From assembly GCA_944323035.1 (NCBI GenBank), contig CALUQY010000007.1, positions 24,761-88,760 on the forward strand: 64,000 nt of DNA, given 5' to 3'. The stretch comes from Candidatus Gastranaerophilales bacterium (GTDB taxonomy: Bacteria > Cyanobacteriota > Vampirovibrionia > Gastranaerophilales > Gastranaerophilaceae). Below the pieces are notes generated by a model. That model did not search any database and had not been told where the DNA came from. It was given only the letters and a program-made list of their open reading frames with translations. This document shows positions 7,724-16,659 of this stretch, one piece after another (the first letter of the stretch is position 1; each line of letters starts with the position of its first letter). The translations under genes and the position numbers were made by a program.

Positions 7724-9318
7724 TGCTGGAAATCTTTACGACATCCGAATATGACAATAAAATTGCCGTTATTAACGGTGACAGGGCATATACATTCGGA
7801 GAATTGAAAAGAAGAATTGCCTTTCAGGCGGTAAAGTTAAAAAATAAATATAATATAATTCTTCTTGGCGGGGACAATTTCGGGTTTATAATACAGTTTT
7901 GGGCTTCAATTTTCAGCGGTAAAAATATATATCTTATATCTGATAAAACAAGACTTAACGGAATAGATTTTGAATATGATATTGCGGAGTATGAGTCTGA
8001 CGGCGAGTTGGAGGGGTTTGATTTTTCCGGAATTGATATTAATAGGGCTGTGATTAATTTTTATACTTCCGGCTCCTCCGGCTGTGCAAAAGTAATACAA
8101 AAATCGTTGTTTAATCTGATACGGGAGGCCGAAGATTTAAGTAAGACGTTTAAGATAGAAAATAAAGAGTCTGCGGTTGTAATGTCTACTACCTCAATGT
8201 GTCACATGTTCGGATTGACATTTCACATGATGTTCCCTCTCTATAGCGGTTTAAAAATTTCTACAGACACTGTTACCCTGCCGGAAAATGTTACGGCGGA
8301 AAACGGTATTCTTATTTCCACACCGGCTTTTATTGGCTGCCTGCAAAAGTATAATGCACTATTCACAAAGGCGCCGGCATATATATTTTCTGCCGGCTCA
8401 AAGTTAAGTGATGAAAATTTTGAATACCTTGAGAGATTTTCAAATGTGATAGATATCTACGGTAGTACCGAAACCGGTACTATTGCGTACAAAAATCACC
8501 CTGATTCCCCGTTTAAACTGTTCGGGAATGCACGGCTTGAAGTCAAAGAAAACTGTATTGATGTGCTTTCGGATTATGTTTTCGGGGGAAGAATAACCAT
8601 TAATGATATGGTGGAGCTTAAAGGACGTGAATTATATATTAAACAGCGTACAGACAGGCTTTTCAAAATAAATGAAAAAAGGATTTCAGCCGATGAACTT
8701 GAATTGAAACTGAAAAATAATGCATTGGTTAAAGACGCTTATATTATGCAGAATGACGGGAAACTGGTCTGCCTTTGTGCATTGTCATGTGAGGGGCAGG
8801 AGTATTTATTAAAAAACAGTGTTCCGGCAATAACAAAAACCTTAAAACAGCATTTGTTAAAATATTCTGAAATCGTTCCGCAGCATTGGAAGTTCATTGA
8901 CGTTATACCAATGACGCAAAACGGGAAGGTTAACAAGAATTTGATTGGACACCTTTTCAATGTAAATCTTTCGCTGCCGGTAATTCTTAATAGAGCGATA
9001 AATGAAAATAGTATTACATACGAGATGTTTATGTATAACCAGTGCAACTTTTTTCAGGGGCATTTCCCGAAATTAAAAATTGTTCCTGGTGTTGCGCAGC
9101 TGTATCTGGCAAAAGAGTTTGCAAATGCTCATTTTAATCTTAATCTCGGGGAAGGTCAGTGGAAAAGGATTAAATTTTCAAATATCATTGAGCCGGACAG
9201 GATTGTTAATTTAAAACTGGAAAAGAGTGATAAGCAGGTTTCATACGAATATTTTTTAGGCGATAAAAAATACGCCTCGGGTGTATTTTTGTGCGACAAT
9301 GTTTTTAAGGAGTTGTAA
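7723..9318 (+). CDS. apeH: AMP-dependent acyl ligase fused to a hotdog dehydratase (ApeH-ApeI)
   Basis: A 531-residue fusion. I start it at 7723, where AAGGAATT precedes an ATG overlapping the previous stop. Residues 1-410 form an adenylating enzyme with the P-loop YTSGSSGCAK, DIYGSTETG, LYIKQRTDRLFKINEKR and the late NGKVNK lysine. The C-terminal 110 residues contain NFFQGHFPKLKIVPGVAQLY, the GHFP..PGV signature of FabA/FabZ-like dehydratases. In the family ApeH activates the aromatic starter acid and ApeI works with ApeP in dehydration. The P-loop reads TSGSSG rather than TSGSTG, which is acceptable. No aromatic ammonia-lyase gene is present to make a cinnamate-type starter. Confidence 0.8.
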   Translation: MLEIFTTSEYDNKIAVINGDRAYTFGELKRRIAFQAVKLKNKYNIILLGGDNFGFIIQFWASIFSGKNIYLISDKTRLNGIDFEYDIAEYESDGELEGFDFSGIDINRAVINFYTSGSSGCAKVIQKSLFNLIREAEDLSKTFKIENKESAVVMSTTSMCHMFGLTFHMMFPLYSGLKISTDTVTLPENVTAENGILISTPAFIGCLQKYNALFTKAPAYIFSAGSKLSDENFEYLERFSNVIDIYGSTETGTIAYKNHPDSPFKLFGNARLEVKENCIDVLSDYVFGGRITINDMVELKGRELYIKQRTDRLFKINEKRISADELELKLKNNALVKDAYIMQNDGKLVCLCALSCEGQEYLLKNSVPAITKTLKQHLLKYSEIVPQHWKFIDVIPMTQNGKVNKNLIGHLFNVNLSLPVILNRAINENSITYEMFMYNQCNFFQGHFPKLKIVPGVAQLYLAKEFANAHFNLNLGEGQWKRIKFSNIIEPDRIVNLKLEKSDKQVSYEYFLGDKKYASGVFLCDNVFKEL

Positions 9319-9320
9319 AA

Positions 9321-9746
9321 ATGGGTTTATTTTCATCTGAGATTGAAGTATGGGTGTCTTTTGAAGATTTGGATCCGATGAATGTTGTATGGCACGGGAA
9401 TTATATGCGCTATATGGAAAAAGCGCGCTGTCATCTTTTGGCGGAGCTTGGTTACTCTTATAAAGATATGAAAAAAGACGGGTACGCCTATCCGATTGCA
9501 AAAATGGACGTTAAATATATTAAGCCTGCAAAATTTGAGGACACCTTGCTGGTCAGGACAGAAATCCTTTCAATAGAGCCTGCTCTGAATATTAAATATT
9601 TTATGTATAATAAACGGACAGGAGAGAAGATTTTTGAAGCTTCAACAATGCAAATCGCTGTAAATCCGGAAACCGGCGAGAGTATTTATGTTCCGCCGTC
9701 AGGGTTAGTGCGGGCAATCGGAGGTGCCGTTGGAGATGAAAATTAG
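9321..9746 (+). CDS. apeK: 4HBT-type acyl thioesterase (ApeK-like)
   Basis: A 141-residue single-hotdog thioesterase with VSFEDLDPMNVVWHGNYMRY and MEKAR. The aspartate in DLDPMNVVWHGNY is the catalytic residue of 4-hydroxybenzoyl-CoA and YbgC-type thioesterases. It sits immediately after the ligase (AAGGAG upstream) and before the LolA-like gene, as in APE clusters. The likely job is releasing or editing acyl-ACP thioesters; the true substrate is not visible. Confidence 0.8.
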   Translation: MGLFSSEIEVWVSFEDLDPMNVVWHGNYMRYMEKARCHLLAELGYSYKDMKKDGYAYPIAKMDVKYIKPAKFEDTLLVRTEILSIEPALNIKYFMYNKRTGEKIFEASTMQIAVNPETGESIYVPPSGLVRAIGGAVGDEN

Positions 9747-10254
9747 TAAGTTAGCTGCATTTTTTTTATTTGCATTTGCTTCTCTTCCGGTTTTTGCAGA
9801 TGTTTATGATTACCCGTCAAGGCTTGAGGATATTGTGCAGAAACTTCCTGCCTTAGAGAGTGTTAAATGTAAATTTAAACAGGAAAAAACTGTACAAAAT
9901 CTTGCAAAACCATTAATTTCCGGCGGCGATTTTGAGTTTGTTAAAGATAAAGGTGTGTATTTCCATACAACGTACCCGATAGAAGCCAGCGTTGATTATA
10001 CAGGTAAAAATTATAAACAAATCAATGATATCGTGAATGCGATTTCTACAAAAAAATATTCAAAATTAGAAAAGGAATTTAATTTTTACCATACCGGAAC
10101 GACGGATAACTGGACTTTAGGCATGAAGCCGAAGGAAGAATCTGCGGCGGCGGATTATATTTCTTCAATTACGGTAAAAGGAAGCAGCTATATAAGCGGG
10201 ATTGAAATTTTACAAACAAACGGAAACAAAACAATAATATGGTTCACCAGATAA
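9736..10254 (+). CDS. LolA-like periplasmic carrier (ApeL-like)
   Basis: I use the ATG at 9736 (172 residues, MKISKLAAFFLFAFASLP) because it gives a clean signal peptide with cleavage near VFADVY and has GGAG upstream. The mature part (LEDIVQKLPALESVKCKFKQEK...GGDFEFVKDKGVYFHT) follows the LolA pattern of a half-barrel that carries lipid across the periplasm. It overlaps the thioesterase by 11 bp and the RND exporter by 16 bp. With the exporter it implies that the product reaches the outer membrane. Confidence 0.75.
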   Translation: MKISKLAAFFLFAFASLPVFADVYDYPSRLEDIVQKLPALESVKCKFKQEKTVQNLAKPLISGGDFEFVKDKGVYFHTTYPIEASVDYTGKNYKQINDIVNAISTKKYSKLEKEFNFYHTGTTDNWTLGMKPKEESAAADYISSITVKGSSYISGIEILQTNGNKTIIWFTR

Positions 10255-12368
10255 AATTTTTAAAATTAATAGTATTATTCGCTATTATGGCGTTATTTGT
10301 ATTCCTGAGTTTTACTCTAAAAGGAAATGTTGAAACTAATTTGTTAAAGACTATTTTGCCTTCTGATATTGCGGCGTCTACAGATATCATTCCAATCGCT
10401 GATAAATCTGCCTCGGTTATAAAAGTCGTATTTGAAACGGACGCTGTTCAAAACCTTGACGCATTAAAAGACAGTTTTATATCATCGGTTGATAAAAGTT
10501 ATTTTGAGATTAATAAGCCGGATGTTTCCAACTTACTAAATCAATATCTTTCACATCCGGCAAATTTTCTCTCTGATAGTGCGCGGGAGTTACTTAAAAA
10601 TGAAAAATATGACGAAGTTTATACCCGCAGCCTTCAGGCTTTATACAACCCTGCCGCTTTACAGTTGACCTCAATGGATAAAGATCCGTATCTTTTTGTG
10701 GATGATTTTATTCTCTCGCGCAGCAAAATGTTCCAATCTGTGAACAGTATAAATGACAGGTATTATGACTTTATTTCGTTGAAAATTAAGAATAAAGAGG
10801 GTTTGTCGCCTGATTTAAGCAATAAAAAGATAGCTGAAATTGTTGAATTGCAAAAAAAACTGACAAATTCATCTTCTAAAATTTATCTGGCGGGAAGTCC
10901 TGTTCATTCGTATACAACAAGTACAAATTCTGTTGTAAGTATTAATATTATCTGTTTTTTGTCCACACTTTTGATAGCAATTATGACTTATTATTATTTT
11001 AGAAGTATAAAAGTTTTAATTCCTATTGCTGCAAGTATAATTTTCGGTATGCTGGCGGGTTATGTCGCAACAAAGCTGTGGTTTGATAATTTTCAAATCA
11101 TTACGATGGTTTTTTCAACGACGCTTATCGGTATCGGAATAGATTATTCGTATCATTATTGTTTTTCCGACAAATTTGATAAAACATTTATTAAAAATTT
11201 ATCTTTAAGCCTGTTTACAACGATAGTGCCGTTTGCGCTGTTATATTTGACCGGCATAGAGCTGTTAAAGCAGATTGCGGTATTTACGGTGTTTGGTCTG
11301 AGTGCAATTTATCTTTTTGTAGTGATTTTTTATCCGTGTTTTGACTTCCCGAAACCGGAAAAATCAATTAATTTTCCGCAAAAAATGTATAAAATTACAT
11401 TGATTATATTTGTTATTTTGAGTGCTGCCGGATATGTAAGGTTACATTTTAATGATTCCTTGACTGCTCTTTATACACCATCAAAAAAACTTTTGCATGC
11501 AGAAAAACTTTTTAATGAGGTGTCCGGGGATTTTTCTCAAAATACCCAGTTTATTACAATTAAAGGTAATAGTTTGGAAGAAATTCTGGAAAAAGAAGAA
11601 AAAGTTTCTGAAGATTTAGTAAAGAAGAATATTGATTATCTGGCGCTTTCAAAGTTTGTGCCGTCCGGTGCAAGACAGGAAGAAAACTTTGAACTTGTCA
11701 AAGAATTATATAGTCAAAATCTTGATAATTTTAAGGGTTTTTTGACTGCCGGACAAATTTCACGTCTTAAAAAGCAGACATTTGCCAGAGTTGATTTTGA
11801 TATAGAGAATTACCCTTATCTGTCTGATTTTATACTAACACCAGGAACTTCTCTGATTCTTGTATTTTCGCCTGAAAATATTAATGTTAATGAGAGCTTT
11901 GCCGCTGTCGTAAATGTTCAGCAGGACATTGCCAAATATATGAAAAAATACAGAGAAATTCTTTTTGCAATATTCCCTTTTGTATTTTTAACTTTGATTT
12001 TTATTGTCTTATACGGTTTAAAAAAGAATATAAAACTTCTACTGCCGCCGGTGCTTGGAATTTTCTGCGCAACAGGCCTTAGCTCTCTTATATTTGGTGA
12101 ATTAAATTTATTTAGCTTTATTGCTCTGTATCTGGTCTTAGGTTTTACCATGGACTATTCAATTTTTCGTGCAGGCGGAAGCAGGCATGTTGAAGATGCG
12201 ATTTTTATCTCAGCACTTACAACGGCATTTTCATTTCTGCTGCTTTCACTGACAGGCTTTAAGCTGCTGGGGTCAATTTCGCTGGTTTTATTCTGTGGAA
12301 TTCTGGTATCATATATGGCGGGATTTCTTATTTTGAATGATAAAAATTTAAATTCCATGGTACAATAG
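10239..12368 (+). CDS. RND/MMPL-type lipid exporter (ApeM-like)
   Basis: A 709-residue inner-membrane protein with about twelve membrane segments in two halves. Each half has a large periplasmic loop (roughly residues 35-220 and 410-560). The proton-relay aspartates are visible in IGIGIDYSYHY and LGFTMDYSIF. This organisation is that of MMPL/HpnN-type exporters. Next to a LolA-like carrier it is the expected polyene-lipid export pump. The start lies inside the preceding gene, and the C-terminus ends just before the -10 box of the methyltransferase. Confidence 0.8.
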   Translation: MVHQIKFLKLIVLFAIMALFVFLSFTLKGNVETNLLKTILPSDIAASTDIIPIADKSASVIKVVFETDAVQNLDALKDSFISSVDKSYFEINKPDVSNLLNQYLSHPANFLSDSARELLKNEKYDEVYTRSLQALYNPAALQLTSMDKDPYLFVDDFILSRSKMFQSVNSINDRYYDFISLKIKNKEGLSPDLSNKKIAEIVELQKKLTNSSSKIYLAGSPVHSYTTSTNSVVSINIICFLSTLLIAIMTYYYFRSIKVLIPIAASIIFGMLAGYVATKLWFDNFQIITMVFSTTLIGIGIDYSYHYCFSDKFDKTFIKNLSLSLFTTIVPFALLYLTGIELLKQIAVFTVFGLSAIYLFVVIFYPCFDFPKPEKSINFPQKMYKITLIIFVILSAAGYVRLHFNDSLTALYTPSKKLLHAEKLFNEVSGDFSQNTQFITIKGNSLEEILEKEEKVSEDLVKKNIDYLALSKFVPSGARQEENFELVKELYSQNLDNFKGFLTAGQISRLKKQTFARVDFDIENYPYLSDFILTPGTSLILVFSPENINVNESFAAVVNVQQDIAKYMKKYREILFAIFPFVFLTLIFIVLYGLKKNIKLLLPPVLGIFCATGLSSLIFGELNLFSFIALYLVLGFTMDYSIFRAGGSRHVEDAIFISALTTAFSFLLLSLTGFKLLGSISLVLFCGILVSYMAGFLILNDKNLNSMVQ

Positions 12369-12372
12369 ATTT

Positions 12373-13446
12373 ATGAAAGCAATTAAACGAAAACATGATA
12401 AAGGTTCTATAATAACGGCATTGACAGAGGCACAAAAACTTGCCTTTGCTCCGCTGGCGTTTCAGGCGCTTGCAGCAATGCTGGAACTGGGAATTATTCA
12501 GTTTCTTGACCGCAGAGCCGCTGAGGAAAAAGAGATTATTTCCGGGTTAAATCTTGATGAATATACTGTCAGGACGCTTTTACAGATTGCACTGTTAAAT
12601 AATCTTGCAGAGCAGGACGGTGAGAAATTTGTGCTTACAAAGCTTGGGAAACTCTTTTTGTATGATGATATGACGCGGGCAAATTTTGATTTCGTAAAGG
12701 ATGTTTGCTACCTTGGAGCAAGTGAATTGGCAGCGTCATTTAAAAATCGTAAGCCGGAAGGGCTGCATAAATTCGTCGGGAAGTATCCGACAATTTATCA
12801 TGCATTGACGGAACTGCCGGAGAAAATGCGCCGCAGCTGGTATGCATTTGATCATCTTTATTCTGATAATTGTTTTGATGAAGTATTTAAAATTATTAGC
12901 CGGAGCTACCGTTCAATTTTTGATATCGGCGGTAATACCGGTAAATTTGAAAGAGTTTGTTTCAAATATGACGAAAATTTTGATATAACGATGCTGGATT
13001 TGCCGGAAAATATTGACCATATAAAAAATGACGATGAGTTGAAAAATTGTAAATTTCATCCGATAAATGTTCTTGCTGAAAATACTCAATATCCGGAGAT
13101 TAAAAATAGTGCAGTGCTTATGAGTCAGTTTTTGGATTGTTTTTCCAAAAAGGATATTCAAAAAATTCTTATGGATTTGAAAGACGCTATGGATACAGAT
13201 TCTTCAATATACATTCTGGAACCGTATACGGATCAACAGGAATTTAAGGGCGCAGAATATTCTCTTTCTCATATTTCGCTTTACTTTACCTGTATGGCTA
13301 ATGGTGTGAGCAAAATGTATACACTCCATGAGATGAGTAAAATTATTCAAAAATCAGGACTTTGTATAACAAAGTGTATACAGGATATCGGGTCGCATAA
13401 CTACACACTCCTGGAGTGCCGAAAAAATGCAGTGGTTTCAGATTAA
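12373..13446 (+). CDS. SAM-dependent methyltransferase with winged-helix dimerisation domain
   Basis: A 357-residue class I methyltransferase. Residues 10-115 look like the winged-helix dimerisation domain of O-methyltransferases (ALAAMLELGIIQFLD...YTVRTLLQIALLNNLAEQ). The SAM site follows at SIFDIGGNTGKFE and ITMLDLPENI. APE clusters contain a methyltransferase that acts on the aryl head group, which is the likely role here. The start codon begins six bases after a TACAAT box (12361-12366) with no Shine-Dalgarno, so it may have its own leaderless transcript. Confidence 0.7.
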   Translation: MKAIKRKHDKGSIITALTEAQKLAFAPLAFQALAAMLELGIIQFLDRRAAEEKEIISGLNLDEYTVRTLLQIALLNNLAEQDGEKFVLTKLGKLFLYDDMTRANFDFVKDVCYLGASELAASFKNRKPEGLHKFVGKYPTIYHALTELPEKMRRSWYAFDHLYSDNCFDEVFKIISRSYRSIFDIGGNTGKFERVCFKYDENFDITMLDLPENIDHIKNDDELKNCKFHPINVLAENTQYPEIKNSAVLMSQFLDCFSKKDIQKILMDLKDAMDTDSSIYILEPYTDQQEFKGAEYSLSHISLYFTCMANGVSKMYTLHEMSKIIQKSGLCITKCIQDIGSHNYTLLECRKNAVVSD

Positions 13447-14314
13447 AGAACAGTCGGCAGGGAAAACCAGACTTATAATTTCCTGGCAGCTTTACAGGAT
13501 TTTCGGTAAAAATGCATTATACCTGATTGCTTTTTTTGTTGCATTTTTTACGTTTGTTTTTGCGGGAAATGTCAGAGCATATTCACGTAAATATTTTACG
13601 GTTATTGAACCTTATACGGGTTTAAAACCGAATTTGCTAAATCAATTTAAACATATCTGTTCTTACGCGTTGGGTTTAGTGGACAAAATGCTTGTGTATT
13701 CCGGAAATTTTGATATAAATAATGTTGTTTTTGAGAACGAAGATGATAAAAAGATGTTCTTTGACGATATTGAGAAGCAAAAAGGAGTATTTTTTATCTG
13801 CAATCATATTGGGAATATAGAAGTTTTACAGGGATTTTCGTTGAGCAGTAATCCGGAATATAAAATAAATATTTTTTTGAGCCGCCGCCAGAGTCAGATT
13901 TTTAATGAATTTATAGATGAAATTAAGCAGGAGCTGCCGGTAAGGATTTTCCCGATTGAGGAGATAGGCGTAGATACGGTGATAGAGCTTAAGGACAATC
14001 TTGATAAAGGGGATATCGTTTTTATTGCCGGCGACAGGCTTGCGGAGAATAATGACAGTAAATGCGTTGAACAAACGCTGTTTGCCCGAAAAATCTTTTT
14101 GCCTGTCGGAACATTTAAACTCGCAAAGCTAATGGAGGTTCCGACGTATTTTATTACTGCGCTGAAGTGCGGTGGAAAGTATAAAGTTTATCTTGAAAAA
14201 CAGTATAATTTGTCTGAGAAAGACTTGATTACTTCCTATACAAAATATTTAGAAAAAATGATTTTAATTAATCCGTTCCAATTTTTTCATTTTTTTGATT
14301 TTTTCTGCCCGTGA
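13427..14314 (+). CDS. Lysophospholipid/lauroyl-type acyltransferase, C-terminus set by a repeat
   Basis: A 295-residue LPLAT-family protein with one N-terminal membrane segment and the catalytic FICNHIGNIEV (HX4E), followed by FIAGDRLAEN. It resembles the predicted acyltransferases of APE loci (COG4261-like) that attach the polyene to a membrane anchor. It overlaps the methyltransferase by 20 bp. The C-terminus ends NPFQFFHFFDFFCP and its TGA comes from the left end of repeat A2 (TGCCCGTGAAAG). The usual ending of the family (NP.Q.F.F.DFW) is therefore almost intact before the insertion. Confidence 0.75.
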   Translation: MQWFQIKEQSAGKTRLIISWQLYRIFGKNALYLIAFFVAFFTFVFAGNVRAYSRKYFTVIEPYTGLKPNLLNQFKHICSYALGLVDKMLVYSGNFDINNVVFENEDDKKMFFDDIEKQKGVFFICNHIGNIEVLQGFSLSSNPEYKINIFLSRRQSQIFNEFIDEIKQELPVRIFPIEEIGVDTVIELKDNLDKGDIVFIAGDRLAENNDSKCVEQTLFARKIFLPVGTFKLAKLMEVPTYFITALKCGGKYKVYLEKQYNLSEKDLITSYTKYLEKMILINPFQFFHFFDFFCP

Positions 14315-14460
14315 AAGGCTCGCGTCCGGCTGAGTCAGAGCCATAATTGCATCAAGCGCTGCCGTAAGCGTATGAAACAAATGTAGGAGCCATTCAGTCG
14401 CGATAAGAAACGAGGAGTGAATTAGAAGCAATGCAACTCCCGCTCGCACAAGAGTCCGGC
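14306..14460 (+). repeat. Mosaic repeat A, copy A2
   Basis: Begins TGCCCGTGAAAG (left terminus), then shares CGGCTGAG...GCTGCCGTAAGCGTATGAA with copies A1 and A8, then CGATAAGAAACGAGGAGTGA and GCAACTCCCGCT with copy A6. The right terminus GGAGAACTGCTTT is absent. It supplies the stop codon of the preceding acyltransferase. It accounts for about half of the gene-free stretch 14315-14672. Confidence 0.7.
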
Positions 14461-14535
14461 ACGTAGATAATTGGAATTGATTTTGTTGAATTGAATAATG
14501 CGATTGACACAAATGTAACGAAATGTAAAAAATAT

Positions 14536-14564
14536 TTTAAAATTGGCGGAAATCCGCGTATAAT
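14536..14564 (+). promoter_or_regulatory. Promoter with inverted repeat, upstream of the 641-residue protein
   Basis: TATAAT lies at 14559-14564. The -10 to -35 spacer contains the inverted repeat GCGGA-AA-TCCGC (14546-14557), which could be an operator. No good -35 box is visible (TTTAAA at 14536-14541 is the best). Confidence 0.45.
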
Positions 14565-14570
14565 GCCTGA

Positions 14571-14600
14571 TAGGATAGGATAGGATAGGATAGGATAGGG
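14571..14600 (+). repeat. Pentanucleotide microsatellite (TAGGA)n at the transcript start
   Basis: Six units of TAGGA (the last reads TAGGG) run from 14571, about seven bases after the TATAAT at 14559-14564. The predicted transcript of the next gene therefore begins with the repeat. Copy number can change by slippage without touching a reading frame. Confidence 0.75.
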
Positions 14601-14672
14601 GGGAGTACTGTAAATTATTTTGAAATAATTCCGTTTATATCTTTGTGAACTAAAAAAGAGAGGTAAAAAACT

Positions 14673-16598
14673 ATGTACAATGGAGATGTAAGTGGAGTAT
14701 CCGGCGGAAATAATACGCCATGGAACAAAAAACTTGCCGAGCAGCTTGATGAGGCGGATGGTAAAAAAGACGGTAAAATCAGTGCAAATATATGGAATGG
14801 TTTTATAAAACATACCGGCAGCAGCGGTAATAAGATAAAATGGTCTATTAATGTTGAAAATGCCGCAAAAAGTTTTAGTTATTATGATACAACAAAAGAT
14901 TCTGGTAAAGTCGATTGGAACTGCTGGGAGCAGATGTATGTGTCTTTTTCAGGAAAATCCGGGAAAAAAGAAGAAACTGTTCCGGTTGAACCTGAAACAG
15001 AAAATGTTGAAACCGATGAACATACGCCGGTTTCAGGTGCGGCTCCGGCAGAAGTTTCCGGAGGAAATCCGCCGGTCAAACCGCAGATGACAGAATTTTT
15101 AAATGCTATGCAAAATGTAAAATTTATGGACTCTATACCGGATACCCGAACTTTAAAATCTGGCGGTTTCGGGCTGGAAGAATTGCCGGTTCTTAATTTA
15201 CCAAACGGGCAAACTATAGCCGTTGGAAAGAAGGATTCAGATGGCTTAAATTATGTATTGGATAAGAATGGAGGTAAAACTTACCGGAATGCAAACGGCG
15301 AAAGCTTACGGATTTGTGATTTTGATGCGCAGTCTGTTGTTCCGGGAGGCACTGCTGTTCAATATTCAGATGGCAAAAATTTTCTAAGTGAAGTATTTTA
15401 TGACGGGAATGGCAAGCCTGTACAGGGTAGTTTAATTGTAAGACAGGACAATGGTACTTCTGTAGAATATAAATATAAATATGATGCCGGCGGTAATAAG
15501 GTATTGGAAAGCGTGGCACAGCCGGAAGACATCACAGAACATCCTGCTGTGGAAAATAACACCGGCTCTGATATACGTGAGAAAGTCGAAATAACTTCAG
15601 ACTACAAAGACAATGGCGATGGAACAAAAACAAAGACAATATTGCGCAAAGACGGGAAACCGGGTTTTGTACAAACTGTTGATAGTGAAGGACATGTTAT
15701 AAGTGAATCCGAATTTAATCTGGCGAATTCGGGCAAGGAACTTGAAATCCGCAGAAACTATTTCCCTGACGGATCTATAGAGAAAATTGCATTTTTAGGC
15801 AATGATCGGTTTGATGATTTTTATTATCAAGGCGATAGGGAGCGCGCCGGAGATTTGCAGTTTAAATATGTTAAAGATTCTCCAATGAAGATTGTTAATT
15901 CAAAAATGCCAACGGAAGCAGATTTATTAAAAGCCGGTTATAAATTAGACGATAGCAGCTCTGCTGCCAATGGCGGTAAAATTTACTATAATGAACAGAC
16001 AGGTGAATCTTTTATACTGAATGAGTCCACCCGAAACTGTGAATATCGAAAAGGTAATATTACCCAAAGACAAACATACGATAATGACGGAACTTTAACC
16101 CGCGGTGTAATTGAGGTTAAAGGTGAAAAAGGCGCGTTTAGAATTTATACGTATACAAAAGGTGAAGATGCTAAAGAGCCTGAGGTCGTAAGTGCACGTG
16201 TTGCTGATGCACCGGATGCCCCTGAAGCTTTTGCAGAGAATGCATTGGACGGACATTGGAAAAATATTGACGCATTTAGAGAAGAATTTAATCTCCCGGC
16301 CGATTTAACAAGAGTTTTAGTTGGAACAGATATAACAGAAGGACAGCACGAAAAAGTTTCAAGTGACGGAAATTATAAAGTGAATGTTACAGTTGATTCT
16401 AATGGAAATTTAAATGTTAAATATTCCCAAAAGCAAAAAGATGGTTCTTTTAAAGAATTAGGTGAATATAAACTTACCCGTTATGATTCTCCGGACACAC
16501 TGAGGGGATATGATTTCAAATTTGAAGCATTTAATAATTTAACCGGCAATAAGCATACTGTTCCGGGCGGCGATTGGAGCGGAGATTATCCTTTTTGA
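14673..16598 (+). CDS. Large protein of unknown function, possible EF-hand-like N-terminus
   Basis: A 641-residue protein preceded by AGAGAGG at a good distance. I recognise no family. Residues 25-100 contain two acidic loops, ADGKKDGKISANIW and DTTKDSGKVDWNCW, that loosely resemble degenerate calcium-binding EF-hands. A Glu/Pro-rich linker follows (about 100-130). The rest is rich in short beta-hairpin-like repeats such as YDGNGKPVQG, KDGKPGFVQTVDSEGHVI and YDNDGTL, reminiscent of YD/RHS-like repeats but not matching them. No signal peptide is visible. It ends in GGDWSGDYPF before a bidirectional terminator. Long leader with microsatellite upstream. Confidence 0.65.
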   Translation: MYNGDVSGVSGGNNTPWNKKLAEQLDEADGKKDGKISANIWNGFIKHTGSSGNKIKWSINVENAAKSFSYYDTTKDSGKVDWNCWEQMYVSFSGKSGKKEETVPVEPETENVETDEHTPVSGAAPAEVSGGNPPVKPQMTEFLNAMQNVKFMDSIPDTRTLKSGGFGLEELPVLNLPNGQTIAVGKKDSDGLNYVLDKNGGKTYRNANGESLRICDFDAQSVVPGGTAVQYSDGKNFLSEVFYDGNGKPVQGSLIVRQDNGTSVEYKYKYDAGGNKVLESVAQPEDITEHPAVENNTGSDIREKVEITSDYKDNGDGTKTKTILRKDGKPGFVQTVDSEGHVISESEFNLANSGKELEIRRNYFPDGSIEKIAFLGNDRFDDFYYQGDRERAGDLQFKYVKDSPMKIVNSKMPTEADLLKAGYKLDDSSSAANGGKIYYNEQTGESFILNESTRNCEYRKGNITQRQTYDNDGTLTRGVIEVKGEKGAFRIYTYTKGEDAKEPEVVSARVADAPDAPEAFAENALDGHWKNIDAFREEFNLPADLTRVLVGTDITEGQHEKVSSDGNYKVNVTVDSNGNLNVKYSQKQKDGSFKELGEYKLTRYDSPDTLRGYDFKFEAFNNLTGNKHTVPGGDWSGDYPF

Positions 16599-16606
16599 TT
16601 ATAAAT

Positions 16607-16641
16607 ATATATCGACCGGATATTTCATCCGGTCGATATAT
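16607..16641. terminator. Bidirectional terminator between convergent genes
   Basis: A 15-bp perfect stem (ATATATCGACCGGAT and its complement) with a five-base loop lies between the stop of the 641-residue gene and the stop of nadK. It is AT-rich on both flanks, as expected for a shared terminator. Confidence 0.8.
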
Positions 16642-16659
16642 TAAATGTTTAACTTCTTC

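Noticed and set aside
14264..14512. 82-residue reverse-strand protein
   Set aside because: It lies within repeat A2 and overlaps a real gene; the similarity to the 53.3-kb frame follows from the repeat. Recorded as a finding about module a, not as a gene.
14571..14600. CRISPR-like short tandem repeat
   Set aside because: Units are five bases with no spacers; it is a microsatellite. No CRISPR array or cas gene is visible anywhere in the window.
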